The notes under the pieces are model-generated. The model saw only the letters and a list, made by a program, of their open reading frames with translations, had not been told where the DNA came from and did not search any database. A stretch of DNA of 30,788 nucleotides. Origin: Hirudo medicinalis. Lineage: Eukaryota; Annelida; Clitellata; Hirudinida; Hirudinidae. Positions 1 to 11,524 of the stretch are shown piece after piece. Position 1 is the first letter of the stretch, and every line of letters starts with the position of its first letter. The stretch spans positions 1,660-32,447 of the forward strand of contig MPNW01000979.1 of assembly GCA_011800805.1 (NCBI GenBank), written 5' to 3'. The position numbers were made by a program, and so were the translations under genes.

Positions 1-23
1 TAATAATAATAATAATAATAATA
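1..23. repeat. (TAA)n microsatellite
   Basis: A pure TAA run opens the window. On the minus strand it directly follows the last recognisable part of the HECT pseudogene, so it may mark where that copy is truncated, or the window may simply start there. Confidence 0.9.
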
Positions 24-29
24 GAATTA

Positions 30-1852
30 TTGCCAAACCTCCAATGGGCTATCTTGGAGAACCTGTGACAAATTGTTACTACGTCTTTCAAGTCGATCAG
101 TCTGATCTTTGAGCATTAAAGTTTGACAGAAACAAGCACTTGTAGAAGGCATTTGAAAAGTTGATGTCCAACCGGCGGTCATCCGCAATAGATATCGCCG
201 TTATCATTCCTATGGCTTATAGGCAAGAATTTTCTTGTGGATCACTTGAGGGTATCGGCAATGGAAACAAACCATGTTGAGAATTTACGTAAGAAACACC
301 ATCAACATATTTTACAGGATCTCCCGACCACAAACGCCTATCAAATTTTTGGCAGTCGCGAGAGAATTCAGAATAGAACTCTTTGGTCGGTCCTTCACCT
401 GTAACTTGCTCTCCATAAAAATCGAATTTTCAAATACAATTTGCCTCTTCTTCCATAACATTCAAATTTTTTGCGGTAGAATCAAGAAGATTCTTTCTCG
501 ACGTCTTTAAGAAAATACTACATGTATGTGGCGATTCTAAATTGCTTGATGTTTTTGATTCTCTACTCATGGATAATTGCACTCTCAGGAGAAAATAGCG
601 CTGATTCATCAGAAAATCAGAAAAGGATAATCTAAGGCTACATCAAGAAGATGTGCTGGGAACATCTCAAATACGTTAAAACTCTTATCTTTAACGTTAT
701 TTATAACTTCATCCAATACTTCGCTGATGAAACAACTTTTATCTATTAGTCCCTCTCTCTCTCGATAAGCTGCAAAACAAGTCCCCAGTTTTCATTCACC
801 TCAAAGAGGATTGACAACAGCCTTGAGGCTTACCAAAGTCCTTACCAGTGGATTCGACCTCAGATGCTCTGGCAAGTTTGATGATCCAAGAACTCTGTCA
901 AAGGATGCTGACTTATACACAGTTCCAAATGAATGCCCCTGGGAGATTTAGGGACACGCAGATATCCTTCCATGTCAACGAGGTCAGGGTATCTAATCAG
1001 GAAGTCAAAGCGAATGAGGATGGCGTCTAAGGTCTTAACAGTAAAGTTAACTAAATCGTTAAACCTTCTGATTCCGTCTTCACACACGGTCAATTTTTTC
1101 CTTAGGACATAAAACGTCAGGGAAATTTAAATTGTTTTTTTTTTATCAGTTCCCTAAGACGGGTGTAGTTTCTGTCGAGTTTCATTTCAAATGCCATTCC
1201 AACTTCTGAGTATTGCGTAATGAATTCTAAGATTGAAGTCACGTTTCCAATTCTACAAATTAAGTTTTCGTCATCGATTTTAATCCTGGAGATGATCACT
1301 CCAGTCAACCAAAATGTCATTAAGGCACCGGATTTTTTAAGCATCACTGCACAAAAATGGGAAAAGTGACTTTGAGAAGACTATTGAGTTCCTTAAAAAT
1401 AGTTTATATTGTATGTCAGCCCTTGCTTATAATTTCATTGGAGCTTCCATTGATGTCGATGTAGATAGGGTCAGAAATTTGTGGTAAGAACATGGAAATG
1501 ATGCGAACCGGTATGGAATCGTCAGTTTCGTTCCAAAATGCTTGGTTTTCAATCTCTTTCTTCAAGATATCAGCTAGGATCTTTCCGACGCCCATTCGTA
1601 TGAGTCCAACTACTTTTAGCGGATGACATTGAAAAATGGCATGCAATGTATTCTTTAGATTCAATAACAATCCAGTTTCTTCAGACAATTTGCATCGTTT
1701 CAAAATACCGATGATTGCATAGAGTATGTTGAAAAAGGCCATTCATCAATCGGAGACAATCTTATTGCTTTTTCGATGACTATCAGCGCATCCGCCAAAA
1801 TCCTTGAGTCCGTACAACCTACCAAACATTCCATGTCGGTTTCATAACCAAA
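30..1852 (-). pseudogene. HECT-type E3 ubiquitin ligase pseudogene (UFD4/TRIP12-like), intronless with many frameshifts
   Basis: Minus-strand translation gives a nearly continuous homology track that keeps changing frame: near 1740, 1420, 1345, 1115, 890, 800, about 600, 430 and about 210. The 1416-1742 block has a helical-repeat look. From about 440 down to 60 the N-lobe of a HECT domain is clear, with TGEGPTKEFYSEFS (the family's GTGLGPTLEFY region), QHGLFPLPIPSSDP, LDINFSNAFYKCL and LIDLKDVV. Upstream, YPFLI followed by RYFLLRVQLS and a KTSRKNLLDSTAKNL stretch matches the segment preceding HECT in UFD4/TRIP12/HECTD1-type ligases. The C-lobe with the catalytic cysteine is not present: the window starts, or the copy ends, at the TAA run. 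A functional ligase would transfer ubiquitin from E2 to substrate; this copy cannot. The lack of introns across 1.8 kb suggests a processed copy, but that is inference. The family call is firm; the subfamily is less so. Confidence 0.75.
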
Positions 1853-1869
1853 TCTCATACTTTACAAAG

Positions 1870-2860
1870 ACTAAAAACATATTCTCCATGCCCGGGTGGA
1901 ATTTGACTTGACTGGCTGACTTTGTGATTTTTGTGATTGTCGGAAACACTCATATTTTATGAAACTTTGTTCTCCTCGACATAGAGAATGATTGCGAATG
2001 TTAGAGAATTGTTAATAGCCAGATTTAAATAATTTAAAAAAAAAAAGATTTATAATGTAATTAAATCTACTTCATCTGCTTAATAAATCAGCTTGATTAA
2101 ATTTTTGACAAATTCATTTTTAAAGATATATTTCATTATTAAAATTGTCATTTCCTGAAGCGAATTTAAAAAATAAGCGGCTTGGGTTTATTTGGCACAT
2201 TTTGTTTTGTTTGGACAGATTTCATTTTGGGTCCTTCCGGCGACATAAGGCATTTTACATAAGGCTGTTATGCTCCAATGCTGTTAGGGTCTCTGTCTTC
2301 TCGTGTCCTAACATAGGTTTACATCGACCTTTTATGTGATTATCTTGCTGTCAGGAACATCCTCCCTTCCGGAAATAATAATAACTGATGTTAAAGCTTG
2401 AGTCAGGTTGGATATAAGTCCAGGTCTCAAAAGTTAATTTGCTTGACTCGTCTTTGAGCTTCCTGCTCATTTTTGTATTTAAATCAGCTTCATTTTTTAA
2501 AGTCAACATATGCTTTTAAGAATAACTTCGACAGAGTGATTCGAACATGTGACTTTATTTGAATGGTCTTCATCCTGGTCGTCGTAATCATAAAAATTTG
2601 CAAAAGTCAATCAGAGAAAGCCTCACCATGCGATGATGAGTTAGCAATTAATCACAAACATATCTGATAAAAGTAAGCCATTGGATGAATCGAGATGAGC
2701 AACCAATAAATTATAAAATTGAGAATTGCTATTTCAAGAAATAAATCTGGCCAAAAATGTTACATTAACATGAAATAAACCCAAACAAATAAATCCTTAA
2801 AGAGGCTTAAAGGCATAATAAAAAGAAGTGTAATGTTCTTGGTTATTCACTCATTTCATA
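1870..2860. other. AT-rich stretch with no gene seen
   Basis: I see no supported gene here. One plus-strand reading frame (2145-2339) lacks recognisable motifs and codon-like structure. Short A and T runs are common. Confidence 0.6.
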
Positions 2861-2945
2861 TCAGAGAATCATAAAAGCTGGCTAAATGGTTGTAAAATCT
2901 GGCAGCGTTTCTTCATTTGCAATCGAATCATTAAGTCATGGAGGA

Positions 2946-3372
2946 CTAAACGTTCAGGGAACGTCGAGATTTCCCTAGGTTCATGTTCTCAGCTACGGTT
3001 GAGGATAGTCGGTGTCCTCTGAAAGAATTAATACCAGATATGTTATTAGTTATGTTAAGTATCAATTGCACTTAAATTCAATGAATTGTGTTTGTCAATC
3101 AATTCATCAAAAAAGAAGAAAATTCCTAGGTCTAAGAAGCGGAAAAACAAATTCCGAACAGTTTACTTCGAGGAAATAATGCTTCGACTGGCTCAGATTA
3201 TTGTTACAAAAGAACCAATCAAAATCTTAGGACCAATACAAGCTGGACTTAAATTTGAAAATTAATATAAAATTTCTACCGAAATTTGTTTGTAAATTAA
3301 ATAACATCGATTGATTGAGATCAACGCACCTCCGACGCTCAGCAGGCACAGGTAAGACTTAACACTGATCAT
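2946..3372 (-). CDS. Candidate very short secreted peptide gene, two exons
   Basis: On the minus strand an ATG at 3372 opens a signal-peptide-like start (MISVKSYLCLLSVG). It runs into a good donor, GAG followed by gtgcgt, at 3330/3329. The next credible acceptor is a pyrimidine-rich tract ending cagag near 3017. It offers two AG sites two bases apart, and both are compatible with the phase-1 donor in different frames. Using the first (exon from 3018) gives a product of about 22 residues ending DTDYPQP, with its stop at about 2993. Using the second (from 3016) gives about 37 residues ending NMNLGKSRRSLNV, with its stop at 2946. The latter resembles an amidation and dibasic processing pattern. 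A TATA box lies about 90 bases upstream of the ATG. No family is recognised. The gene is supported only by promoter, splice and signal-peptide logic, so it may be a chance arrangement or the 5' end of something longer. Confidence 0.3.
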
Positions 3373-3458
3373 CTTGAATTCGAACAATTACTCTGATAAA
3401 GGAATTGATTTATGACAATTATTCGACAATTCGCAATGTTTTCAAGTGCCAGGGGTGA

Positions 3459-3467
3459 CTATTTATA
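3459..3467 (-). promoter_or_regulatory. TATA box for the minus-strand candidate peptide gene
   Basis: TATAAATAG on the minus strand, about 90 bases upstream of the ATG at 3372. This leaves room for a leader of roughly 60 bases. It is a strong consensus match, but in AT-rich DNA that alone is modest evidence. Confidence 0.45.
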
Positions 3468-3479
3468 AACTGAATAAAG

Positions 3480-4170
3480 TTTTTATGGGGAATATTTCAA
3501 ATTTCCAAGAACTTGTCCACATTCGTCTCGCGCATTCTTCAAATTAAAATTAATTTAGGATATTCACTTGCTGATGCTCCAGGGAATGTTTAATTATTAA
3601 CGCTGATGATTATGAAGCAATTTGGCCACGCTGCAATGAAAATCTTCCAATAATTATTTTTTTTAAACTTTATGGAATTAATGTTGCAGTTTGTTAAAAA
3701 AAACAACTGATATACAATAAAGTAGTGATTTATACAGAAATTTATATTTTCAAAATACGTTTTATTAAAATTTTGTTTATTTGTTAGTTTCTTACTTGAT
3801 AATTATTTTTAATAATTTATCATAATTGTCAAATAACTAAAATCTACTTTTAAATTCATTAAACGGGTTGTAGTAAACAAGGAGTGTGCGTTGTATGCAT
3901 TGCTTTTCCCGGGTCTTTAACATTATGATGAGCTCCTAATGTTTACTGGTAATTGCAGACTAAATTACTTGCATCAAACAGCAAATATTGTCAGATCGTC
4001 TGCCATCGAAAAATCGCGACAAAAGGCAGGCGGAATAAAATTTTGACGACATGTTTTGCTGGACAAATGCCCAACGGAGTTTTTTGGTTTCAGTTAATAG
4101 TGACAGATTTGTTTACATTTTGAGAAGCATAAACGGCAAAAGGTTGAGCAGGGATTAAATCACGCAGCGC
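3480..4170. other. Intergenic region between divergent gene starts
   Basis: No coding signal was found. The region lies between the TATA box of the minus-strand candidate and the first exon of the plus-strand zinc-finger gene, so it would hold both promoters. No TATA or initiator for the zinc-finger gene could be fixed. Confidence 0.5.
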
Positions 4171-4173
4171 GAC

Positions 4174-7100
4174 ATGTGGAAAGTTCAAACAACATTTGAG
4201 GTGACTACATTTTATGATATCTAAAGATATGATCTGCAATTGCTGGGGATATTTTTCCATTAATTATGTTACGTTACTATTGATCATTGTCATAGATTTA
4301 AATTTTCACGTAAAAGTCATTGTTTTTACAGAATGATTCTTTTTAGATGATTGTTTTAATTTCAGAATTCTAAAGCTAGTAGTTCAGATCCAGAAGGTAA
4401 TTCTGCCTCTGCCAAATTAAAGAGAGTTTGAACATCGTAGCAACTCATAGCAGAAATTCATAATTCATATTGGGTGTCACTGATGCTGAGCATACAAATT
4501 GACTAATGTTATCATTGCTATTAAAACTTTCTTGAATAATATACATATCTTGTTTGTATTGCATTGACCAGACAAAACAATTTAGTGCTAATTGTATTAT
4601 ACTGTATTAATAAAACACAGCCAGTTTAATTTGTTTCATACAAATAAATGGTAGACTGAAACTTTGCTTCAAATGGTCACAAAACATTGTTATTTAGCAA
4701 GCCTGCAATGATGACTCATCCACAGATAACAAATTTGCATCATGTAACAGTTTATTGTTGCTTCCAGAGGAGTGTGAACTCAAATGGAGGAGATGGAAAA
4801 ACTTCCTGCATGGCATCATTTTCCACCTGAAACACGGAAAACATTCCGACCTGTTGAATGAATCTGAAAAGCAAGTCGTCGAGGATTGGTCAAAATGCTT
4901 TTCAATCATCGGTGGGTGGAGTCATAATAATATAATAGGTCCATATATTTATTAATAACATTTATTATCGAAATTATTAATGAGAAGTGACTTGCAGGAT
5001 GTATTTTGCCATTTGGATCTGTAACGTCAAGCCACCACTATTCAAAGATGTTATGTTATCATCCTCAATATGATAATTAATGGATTATGATTGTGAATAT
5101 AATACGAATAAATTAGAACCACTGTTTGCAAACCTGATTACCATTTCATTGCTTTTAATAGCTTTTTATGCTTTTCAAACTTAGTAAATGAAACTAATTA
5201 ATCGGGATTTTTGTAAAAAAACATTAAAAAGGAAATAAATTCTTGCTCTGATTTAGAACCTGGAAACCTCAGGCAACTCTCAGCGACATCAGGGACCGAG
5301 CTGATCCCCATAACATCTTACCTGGAATGCTTCAAGAGGATATCAGAATGCCATGTTCATCCCGGTCCATCCGGTCGAGTGGAGCACCTGGACTTTCACG
5401 GGACCCTGCGGGCAGCCTTGGATGGCTGCATTTGGCCCATGGCTGAAGATGATGTCCATGAATATGTATGAGGGTCCTTAATGCAATTATTCATACCGAA
5501 TTGAATGATTTAATAATTTATTGTAATCTATTGTTGTTACCTGACAGCTCAAACTCTGCTTTCAATGTCGTCTGACAACAGAAAAGAGCCATCTGTTGCC
5601 CATTTGTGACACATCCTACAAGGTTGGCTCCTCCAGAATGCCTTGCTTAAGAACATCATCATGACTTGATATTATTTTGATTCTAATGCTAATTATTAGA
5701 TGATAAATGCAAGTGATTGTTGTGATTGTTTATTCATGTCAATAAATTATGCTCATTAGGCTGACCTTCCGACATGCTTCCTTGGTCCGCCAAGGAGTTC
5801 AGAGTTGTTCTGTGGTGATGAGAAGGTGAGACATTAACATATGTTAATGAGAGTGAACATCCATTGGAGCACAAGCCACTTACTATTATGTTATTATTAT
5901 TATTATTATGTCGTTACATTCACACTCATTATCAATAATGAATATTTAAACATGGTTGATGACATCACAACTGATAACGTGATTTTTTTAGGACGTGAGA
6001 ATGTTTTCTCTTTCTTACAGATTTGACATCTCTCGTGAAAATGTATTGTATTTTTTCTGTCGATGGATTTTAGTCTTTTATTGTTATTGTTATTGGGATT
6101 GTTCAACTAAAGCTTTAACTGCCAAAATTGTCAGATTTTAAAACTTAAATTTCTGATAATCAATCTTAATATTATCATTAATTTTAAATTGCTCCTTAAT
6201 TACCTAATAATTTTTAATTATCATCAACTTTTTAAATCATTGACAAATAAATTGTATTTCTAATCTTTTATTGCCTATTGTATATATTTCTTTGTATTGA
6301 TTCACTCATCGTATCATCCCCATTATCACCAACAACTAGGATATTTCTTTTGGATTGTCACAAGCGGTATATTCTCAAATTCCAACAGCAGATGCCACCT
6401 TCAAAAGTCATGCCATCTTGTGACCAATCAACCCATGGGGCCGATGCTCCATTGACCCTGTTCCCCGCAAGGACGAAAACTCAAGTCCTCTGCCCCACCT
6501 CAGCAGCCAGCCAAAGGAAACCCTGCAACAAAGTCATTGCAGAAGACTTTGGCTAAGGCCAAAAAGACTTTGATCAAAGCCACCACAGAACAGGGAAAGA
6601 AGCGGAGGACCAAGGTGGGTAGAGGGGGCAACCTTATGTGTCATTTTTGATTATATTCTTTTTCAGATAAATTTGTTGAATATTTATTAAGTTATTCATG
6701 CTAATATTTTAATTTATGGCACTAATTGTGTCTGAATTACTATGTTTGTTTCATTAAATTGCTGTTTTGAGTCTTGTTTAAAATTATTTCTCTGCAGAAA
6801 ACTGAACCTGAGGGGACTTTAAAAACACCTGTTGATCACACAAATGGTTTTGAACCCAACATGGATGATATACCTGCACTAACTCCATCAACATCAGGTA
6901 TGAACAAAGATGGCCTAGAAAAGGATCCTGTCATGAATATGGATTTGGAAAAAACAAATGGCAAATCAAATTCTAGGAAGGTCAGCCCAACTATTTGACA
7001 TTCGTTACTGAGCTTTGCATCTGCGACAAGAATTCACATTCTTGCTTCAGCCCATTCTTGTTTGTTGCCTTACGTTTAAGCCACCTAATTAATGTTACGC

Positions 7101-9426
7101 AATTTTTTAGTGGCTGATCTCTGGTCATTTTTAGTAACTTGTGTAAAAATTAATCATCAGATTTGATCATCTCATTAAATCAATTTAATTTGTTTTTATT
7201 TCATCAACTCATTTAACATAATTTCAGAGAGCTCTTCCAGAGGAGTTTGAGGCAGATGGGCCAAGCAAAAGACCTAACTTGGGGGAACCTAACATGGACA
7301 GTTCTCTGAGCAAGGGTGTCACAGATGAAGCACTGATGAAGGGGCCCCCAATCAAAGGATTAAACTTGGAGATGAGGGTTGAAGAATCCTCAAAGACAGC
7401 TTGTGCTGGATGTGGGTTTAAAGCCACCAGCCAGTCCCAGCTGTCTGACCACTGGAGGCTGGGAAGTTCAACCAAGAAAAGGTTTGTCAACTTCATATCA
7501 AGAAATACTTTTTGTCTTTGCATATTTTGTTGCCAACAGTTCTGACAAATATAGTAATTTATATTTTAAAGTTACTTTGGTAAATATTTTTATGATCAAT
7601 GGATTAACACGAATGCAAAGGAACCACCAGTTTGCATTATTATTATTATTATTTTTGCTGCTCTAATTAACAATAATTTGTTTTGTAACATTTTTACAAC
7701 TATGATAAACCTAATGCATCTTGTTGGGAGTCATTTAACTATCAAAAACCTAATCTAATTCCTAGGCACAAGTGTTGCTTGTGTTCCTTCACTTGCAAAT
7801 CCTTTGAGAAGTTTTCAAACCATGTTGAGAAGGTTCATTCACTTCCAAAACACTCCCCTGACTCTGAGAAGGCTCCCTTGGTCTGCCCCTTCTGCCCATA
7901 TGTGGTGGCAGCCAAGGAACGAGAGAAATATGACGAACACATCAAGAAATGTAAAGAAGCGTTTGAAGTTGAGTCCAGCACCAAGTCCAAATCAATCGAC
8001 AAGGACATTTCAATGTCGCACAAGGTAAAGGAAGTATCCCATACTCAAGGTGACCCTATCCAAGAGCACCCAACCGACCAACTTCAGGAAGTCGCCCAGA
8101 CTGCTCCCCTTGGGATTCCAGCCCATGCCACAGTTCCTCAAGAAGGTCATCTACCCTCAAATGCATTTCCCCAGATTTATGTGGGTGTTTGTTGTTTATT
8201 AAATCTGTAATTATTATAGTTGCTATAATCATAAACTCCTTTTTCATTTCAGAACCACTTGTGTGAAATATGTTGTACACTGTGGGACTCTCCTGCCTCT
8301 TTGGAATACCACCTCTCCAAACTTCATAAAGTCCATTTTGCCCATCTTCCCTTCAAGGTTTTATCCCGGTCTGACCCACTTGGTGCATCTCCCAAGCCTT
8401 TCTTTCCCTGCATGACATGTGGGGATAGATTCTGGAGTGTTAAGGGCTTGGCCTTGCATGAAGAATTTGTGCATGGTTGTCCATCAGAAAAGGTTTGGGA
8501 ATTAAACTACAAATCGTGCCTGAATTTTTATTATTTGTCTAATAATTGGCTTGTTGAGAATTATTGATTTCAGACATTTTAAAGTGTGATTTTATCTTCA
8601 GAGACCTTTTGCAAGTGGTTATCATTCAAGCTGGAGAAAGACTGAACTTCCAGACATAACCACCTACATGGCAAGACACCACATCACTATTGCCGACATG
8701 CTGCTCTCCAAATTTTGTGCCCTCTGCACAGAAAAACTCAGCTGTCCCCGATCTTTTGAGAACCACATGCTGACTCTTCACAGATCTGCATTTCCAAATC
8801 GCCAGACCTTGTATGTGACCCTCTTCTCTCAAATCTCCAAAGGAGAGTGTCTTCCTTCTGACCTCAGTTCATCGATTGAAACCCTAAAGTGTCACACCCC
8901 ATCTTCCAGTTTCATCACCCTTCTACTTAAGTGCATCGCTAGGGAGGAAGGGCAAAAAGATTACCCTAAGTTATGCCATGGTGTTGGCAACAAGGAACAC
9001 GAAAGGAGGAATGTATGTCCCCAAGGACATCAGTGTCCCTATTGTGAATGTCAGTTTACTAGCCAGGACATCATGCTTCATATCAACCAATACCATCAGG
9101 TAAGGTGTACCAATTGCAAGGAAAGTTTCTCATCCAGGAATGCTCACAGTGAACATGTCCAACTTTTTCACTGTGACATTGAAGAAGAAAGTGATTCCTC
9201 CACTTCCTTGGGTGATGTCAAAATTGTAATGAGCACTTTTGAAACTGTCGAGGGAAGACTTAAGGTTGGACCATCTGATTGGAAGCCCAGCTCTTCGAGG
9301 CCCCACAGAAAAATACCACTTTATGTGGAAGATTCAACAGGCATTTGGCAACCCCAACCACAAGAGGACACTGTCGAGACAGGCCCCTCTGGCACAAGAT
9401 TCCCATTTGGGATATTGGGTTGTTAG
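4174..9426 (+). CDS. C2H2 zinc-finger protein, 12 exons, about 859 residues
   Basis: Phase-consistent exons: 4174-4200, 4366-4396, 4768-4911, 5257-5465, 5548-5622, 5760-5825, 6504-6614, 6798-6980, 7228-7481, 7766-8180, 8253-8492 and 8602-9426. All have AG acceptors and GT donors, and the joined length is exactly 860 codons. The start MWKVQTTFE is the least certain part. The N-terminal half (about 1-280) is not recognised: a Trp/Lys-rich helical segment, a CFQC motif near 140-150, then a low-complexity Lys/Ser/Pro region. The C-terminal two thirds carries spaced C2H2-type fingers, including KCCLCSF..H..H (about 368), VCPFCPYVV..H..C (C2HC, about 408), LCEICCTL..H..H (about 508), PCMTCGDRF..H..H (about 556), FCALCTEKL..H..H (about 622), QCPYCECQF..H..H (about 729) and VRCTNCKESF..H..H (about 752). 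Linkers are long rather than TGEKP, unlike classical arrays. It is likely a nuclear DNA- or chromatin-binding protein. Specific orthology is not claimed. Confidence 0.8.
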
Positions 9427-9523
9427 TCGATAATTTAATTTTTATGCAGGAAGCGTGTTGTTTGATTTTCATTTTTGTCTTGTTACTTCTTACAAAGATC
9501 ATGATGTGACTGACCACCACAAA

Positions 9524-9529
9524 AATAAA
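9524..9529 (+). promoter_or_regulatory. Polyadenylation signal of the zinc-finger gene
   Basis: AATAAA about 100 bases after the stop codon at 9426. It lies before the convergent SLC66A2 gene ends on the other strand at 9827. Confidence 0.6.
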
Positions 9530-9826
9530 GTCAGCTCCAACTCATGTATTGAAAAATTGCTGAATATCACTAATATAACAAGAGACTATGTCAAGACATG
9601 GTCTTCACAATTTTGTTTCTCCAAAATTGTTGTGCAAGTGCAGGTTTGCTTATAATCAATCAGGAATTGAAGCACGGCAGAGATGGCTAAAGCTCAAAAA
9701 ATGTCGATGGGACTGACTATTAATAGATAATATGAGCAGATCTTCTTGAAAACAAAAGCACAATTTACAAAATTGCAACTTCATATCCGTTAGTACAAAC
9801 ATGACCTAATTTGTGCAAGACCATTG

Positions 9827-11497
9827 TCATTTATAGGCAGGCCTATAGGCAGCCACTTGCATCAGTATGAGGATGTCGACAGCTACTTGGGTGAAACCAC
9901 AAAGCCAAAATTGTTTCGGGGTGTCCCTCAGAACAAAGTACAAGCTCTTTCCAATGTCTCCAACAGTCCACAAGAGTACCATACTCACACTGGGGATTAA
10001 AAAGGCGAATTTAACTAAATTGCAAGTTGAAATCATGACAATAGTGGTCAATAATTCAATTTTATATGCATGTTGTCAAGGAGGCTTCGTTAATGTCAAC
10101 AGCAGACCATAAAGGCTTTGTATCTTCTGGATTCTCATACTTTGTATTTTGATAAATTGTGGAATCCTTATAAAATTATTTCAATGCTTGGAAAGCTAAA
10201 TTATGAAATTCTATATAAATCACAAAAATCTTTGGGTTCTCAATATTTGGATGGGCTCTATAAGCTTTAACCTATTCTCAACCTTGGTCAGCCAAACGCA
10301 CAAAATTGAGAAGATCCACGTGAGCATCACAAAATTCCAACATACTAGTTGAGCCAAAATAAAAGTTATTTCAAATTCAACCTTACCTCATCCCGGCTGT
10401 TGACTTTACCCTGGCATTGTGGAGGAGCTGAGGAATGGCCAGAGTGGCCTCGACCAATAGGGCCATCAGTCCAATACTCTCAATGAAAACTGGAGAATCA
10501 ATGAATAGGTAGGTCAGGAGCGTTGTGATGGTGGTGAATACAGCCAGAAACTGAAGGTAGCTGAGAAAATCTGTCCAGTTCCAGAAATCTTCAATCCTAA
10601 AATCTGAAGTTAATTGATAATTAATAATTCAAACAAAAAAATGATTTGTTGTCTAAAGTAAAGTACTTAAAAGAAATTGCTTTCAAAATTTTCTAGGTAT
10701 GAGATTCTGAGGTATAAGGTTTTTCAAGTGCTTCATATATATTTGGGCATTGGTAGTCAAATGGTTAAGGCCTTCACTTTGGTGCAGAACCACTAAGTGT
10801 TCAATTCCTAGCCACTCGCAACAGTTTCTAAAACTACGATTTTTCAAGCATGTTTGTATTAAAAACAACTTTTTGACTGCTTCAAATCACTGATAATCTT
10901 AAAACCTGAGGCAAAATGCCAATTATTGAAACATTTACACATTTTAAAAACCTGTGAACAATCTTGTAGTGCCAATTCCTGGCCTGGTTTCAACACATAG
11001 TTTGACAAGTGAAAGCATGACACCACTCATGATGAAACTCTGGATCAAAAGAGGCAATTCAAAATTCCTGCCAAACCTGAAGCGTATAAACATCCGAAAA
11101 TTACGAATTACAGTTCAGATAACATTTCTATGACATTCGGTCAAAGCTATAGGTTCAGCTGCTAGCAGTATACAAAAAAAAGATATTCACCAAAACAGTA
11201 TTCGCAATATGCTGGCGATAAGCAGGGTCAGGCAAACCGTGTTGAAAATCCCTCAGAATTCCTAGTCCGTTTAATGCTCAGATATTGAGGAATGTAAGGC
11301 AGCACACCACCAGCGATGATGGCGACAGAAGCTATATTCTCCACCAACCACTCCATTACTCCCAAATCTAATTTAGTTTCAAATAATTCTCTCGATGCGT
11401 CAATATTCCCGACCTCCGAAATTTTTGTTGCAACCCGCTGTTTGTCCACGAAGATACCGACAATAGATACTGAGGCAAAACTGTTTTCCAAATTCAT
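9827..11497 (-). CDS. SLC66A2: SLC66A2 (PQLC1) PQ-loop membrane protein, frameshifted in exon 1
   Basis: Four exons: 11497-11191, 11076-10952, 10603-10387 and 9989-9827, with consistent splice sites. The first PQ-loop is GGVLPYIPQY followed by RTRNSEGFST. Next come the LRILFWFGRNFELPLLIQS block, the FWNWTDFLSYLQF block, the second PQ-loop (EATLAIPQLL), STAGMS, and MVLLWTVGDIGKSLYFVLRD. This is the domain order and near-exact length (about 270 residues) of human SLC66A2, a seven-helix PQ-loop protein linked to endosomal and Golgi membranes and phospholipid scrambling. Oddity: after GFST the frame must shift by one base to reach VCLTLLIASILRIL (near 11246). Exon 1 is 307 nt and one base short for the phase its donor requires. 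Read as it stands, the protein stops at 11228. Because everything else is conserved, a base-call error or a polymorphic null is more likely than an old pseudogene. An alternative start (MEWLVENIA) lies 47 codons into exon 1. The gene converges on the zinc-finger gene. Confidence 0.9.
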
Positions 11498-11524
11498 GAG
11501 TAGCTGTATGTGCTATAAAGGTTA

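Noticed and set aside
1..23. CRISPR or other programmed repeat arrays
   Set aside because: All short repeats seen are simple TAA/AAT microsatellites or unit duplications. There are no regular direct repeats with spacers, and the DNA is eukaryotic.
6278..6556. Plus-strand frame just before and over zinc-finger exon 7
   Set aside because: It is out of phase with the exons on either side. The acceptor at 6501-6503 gives a phase-0 exon in another frame that joins both neighbours.
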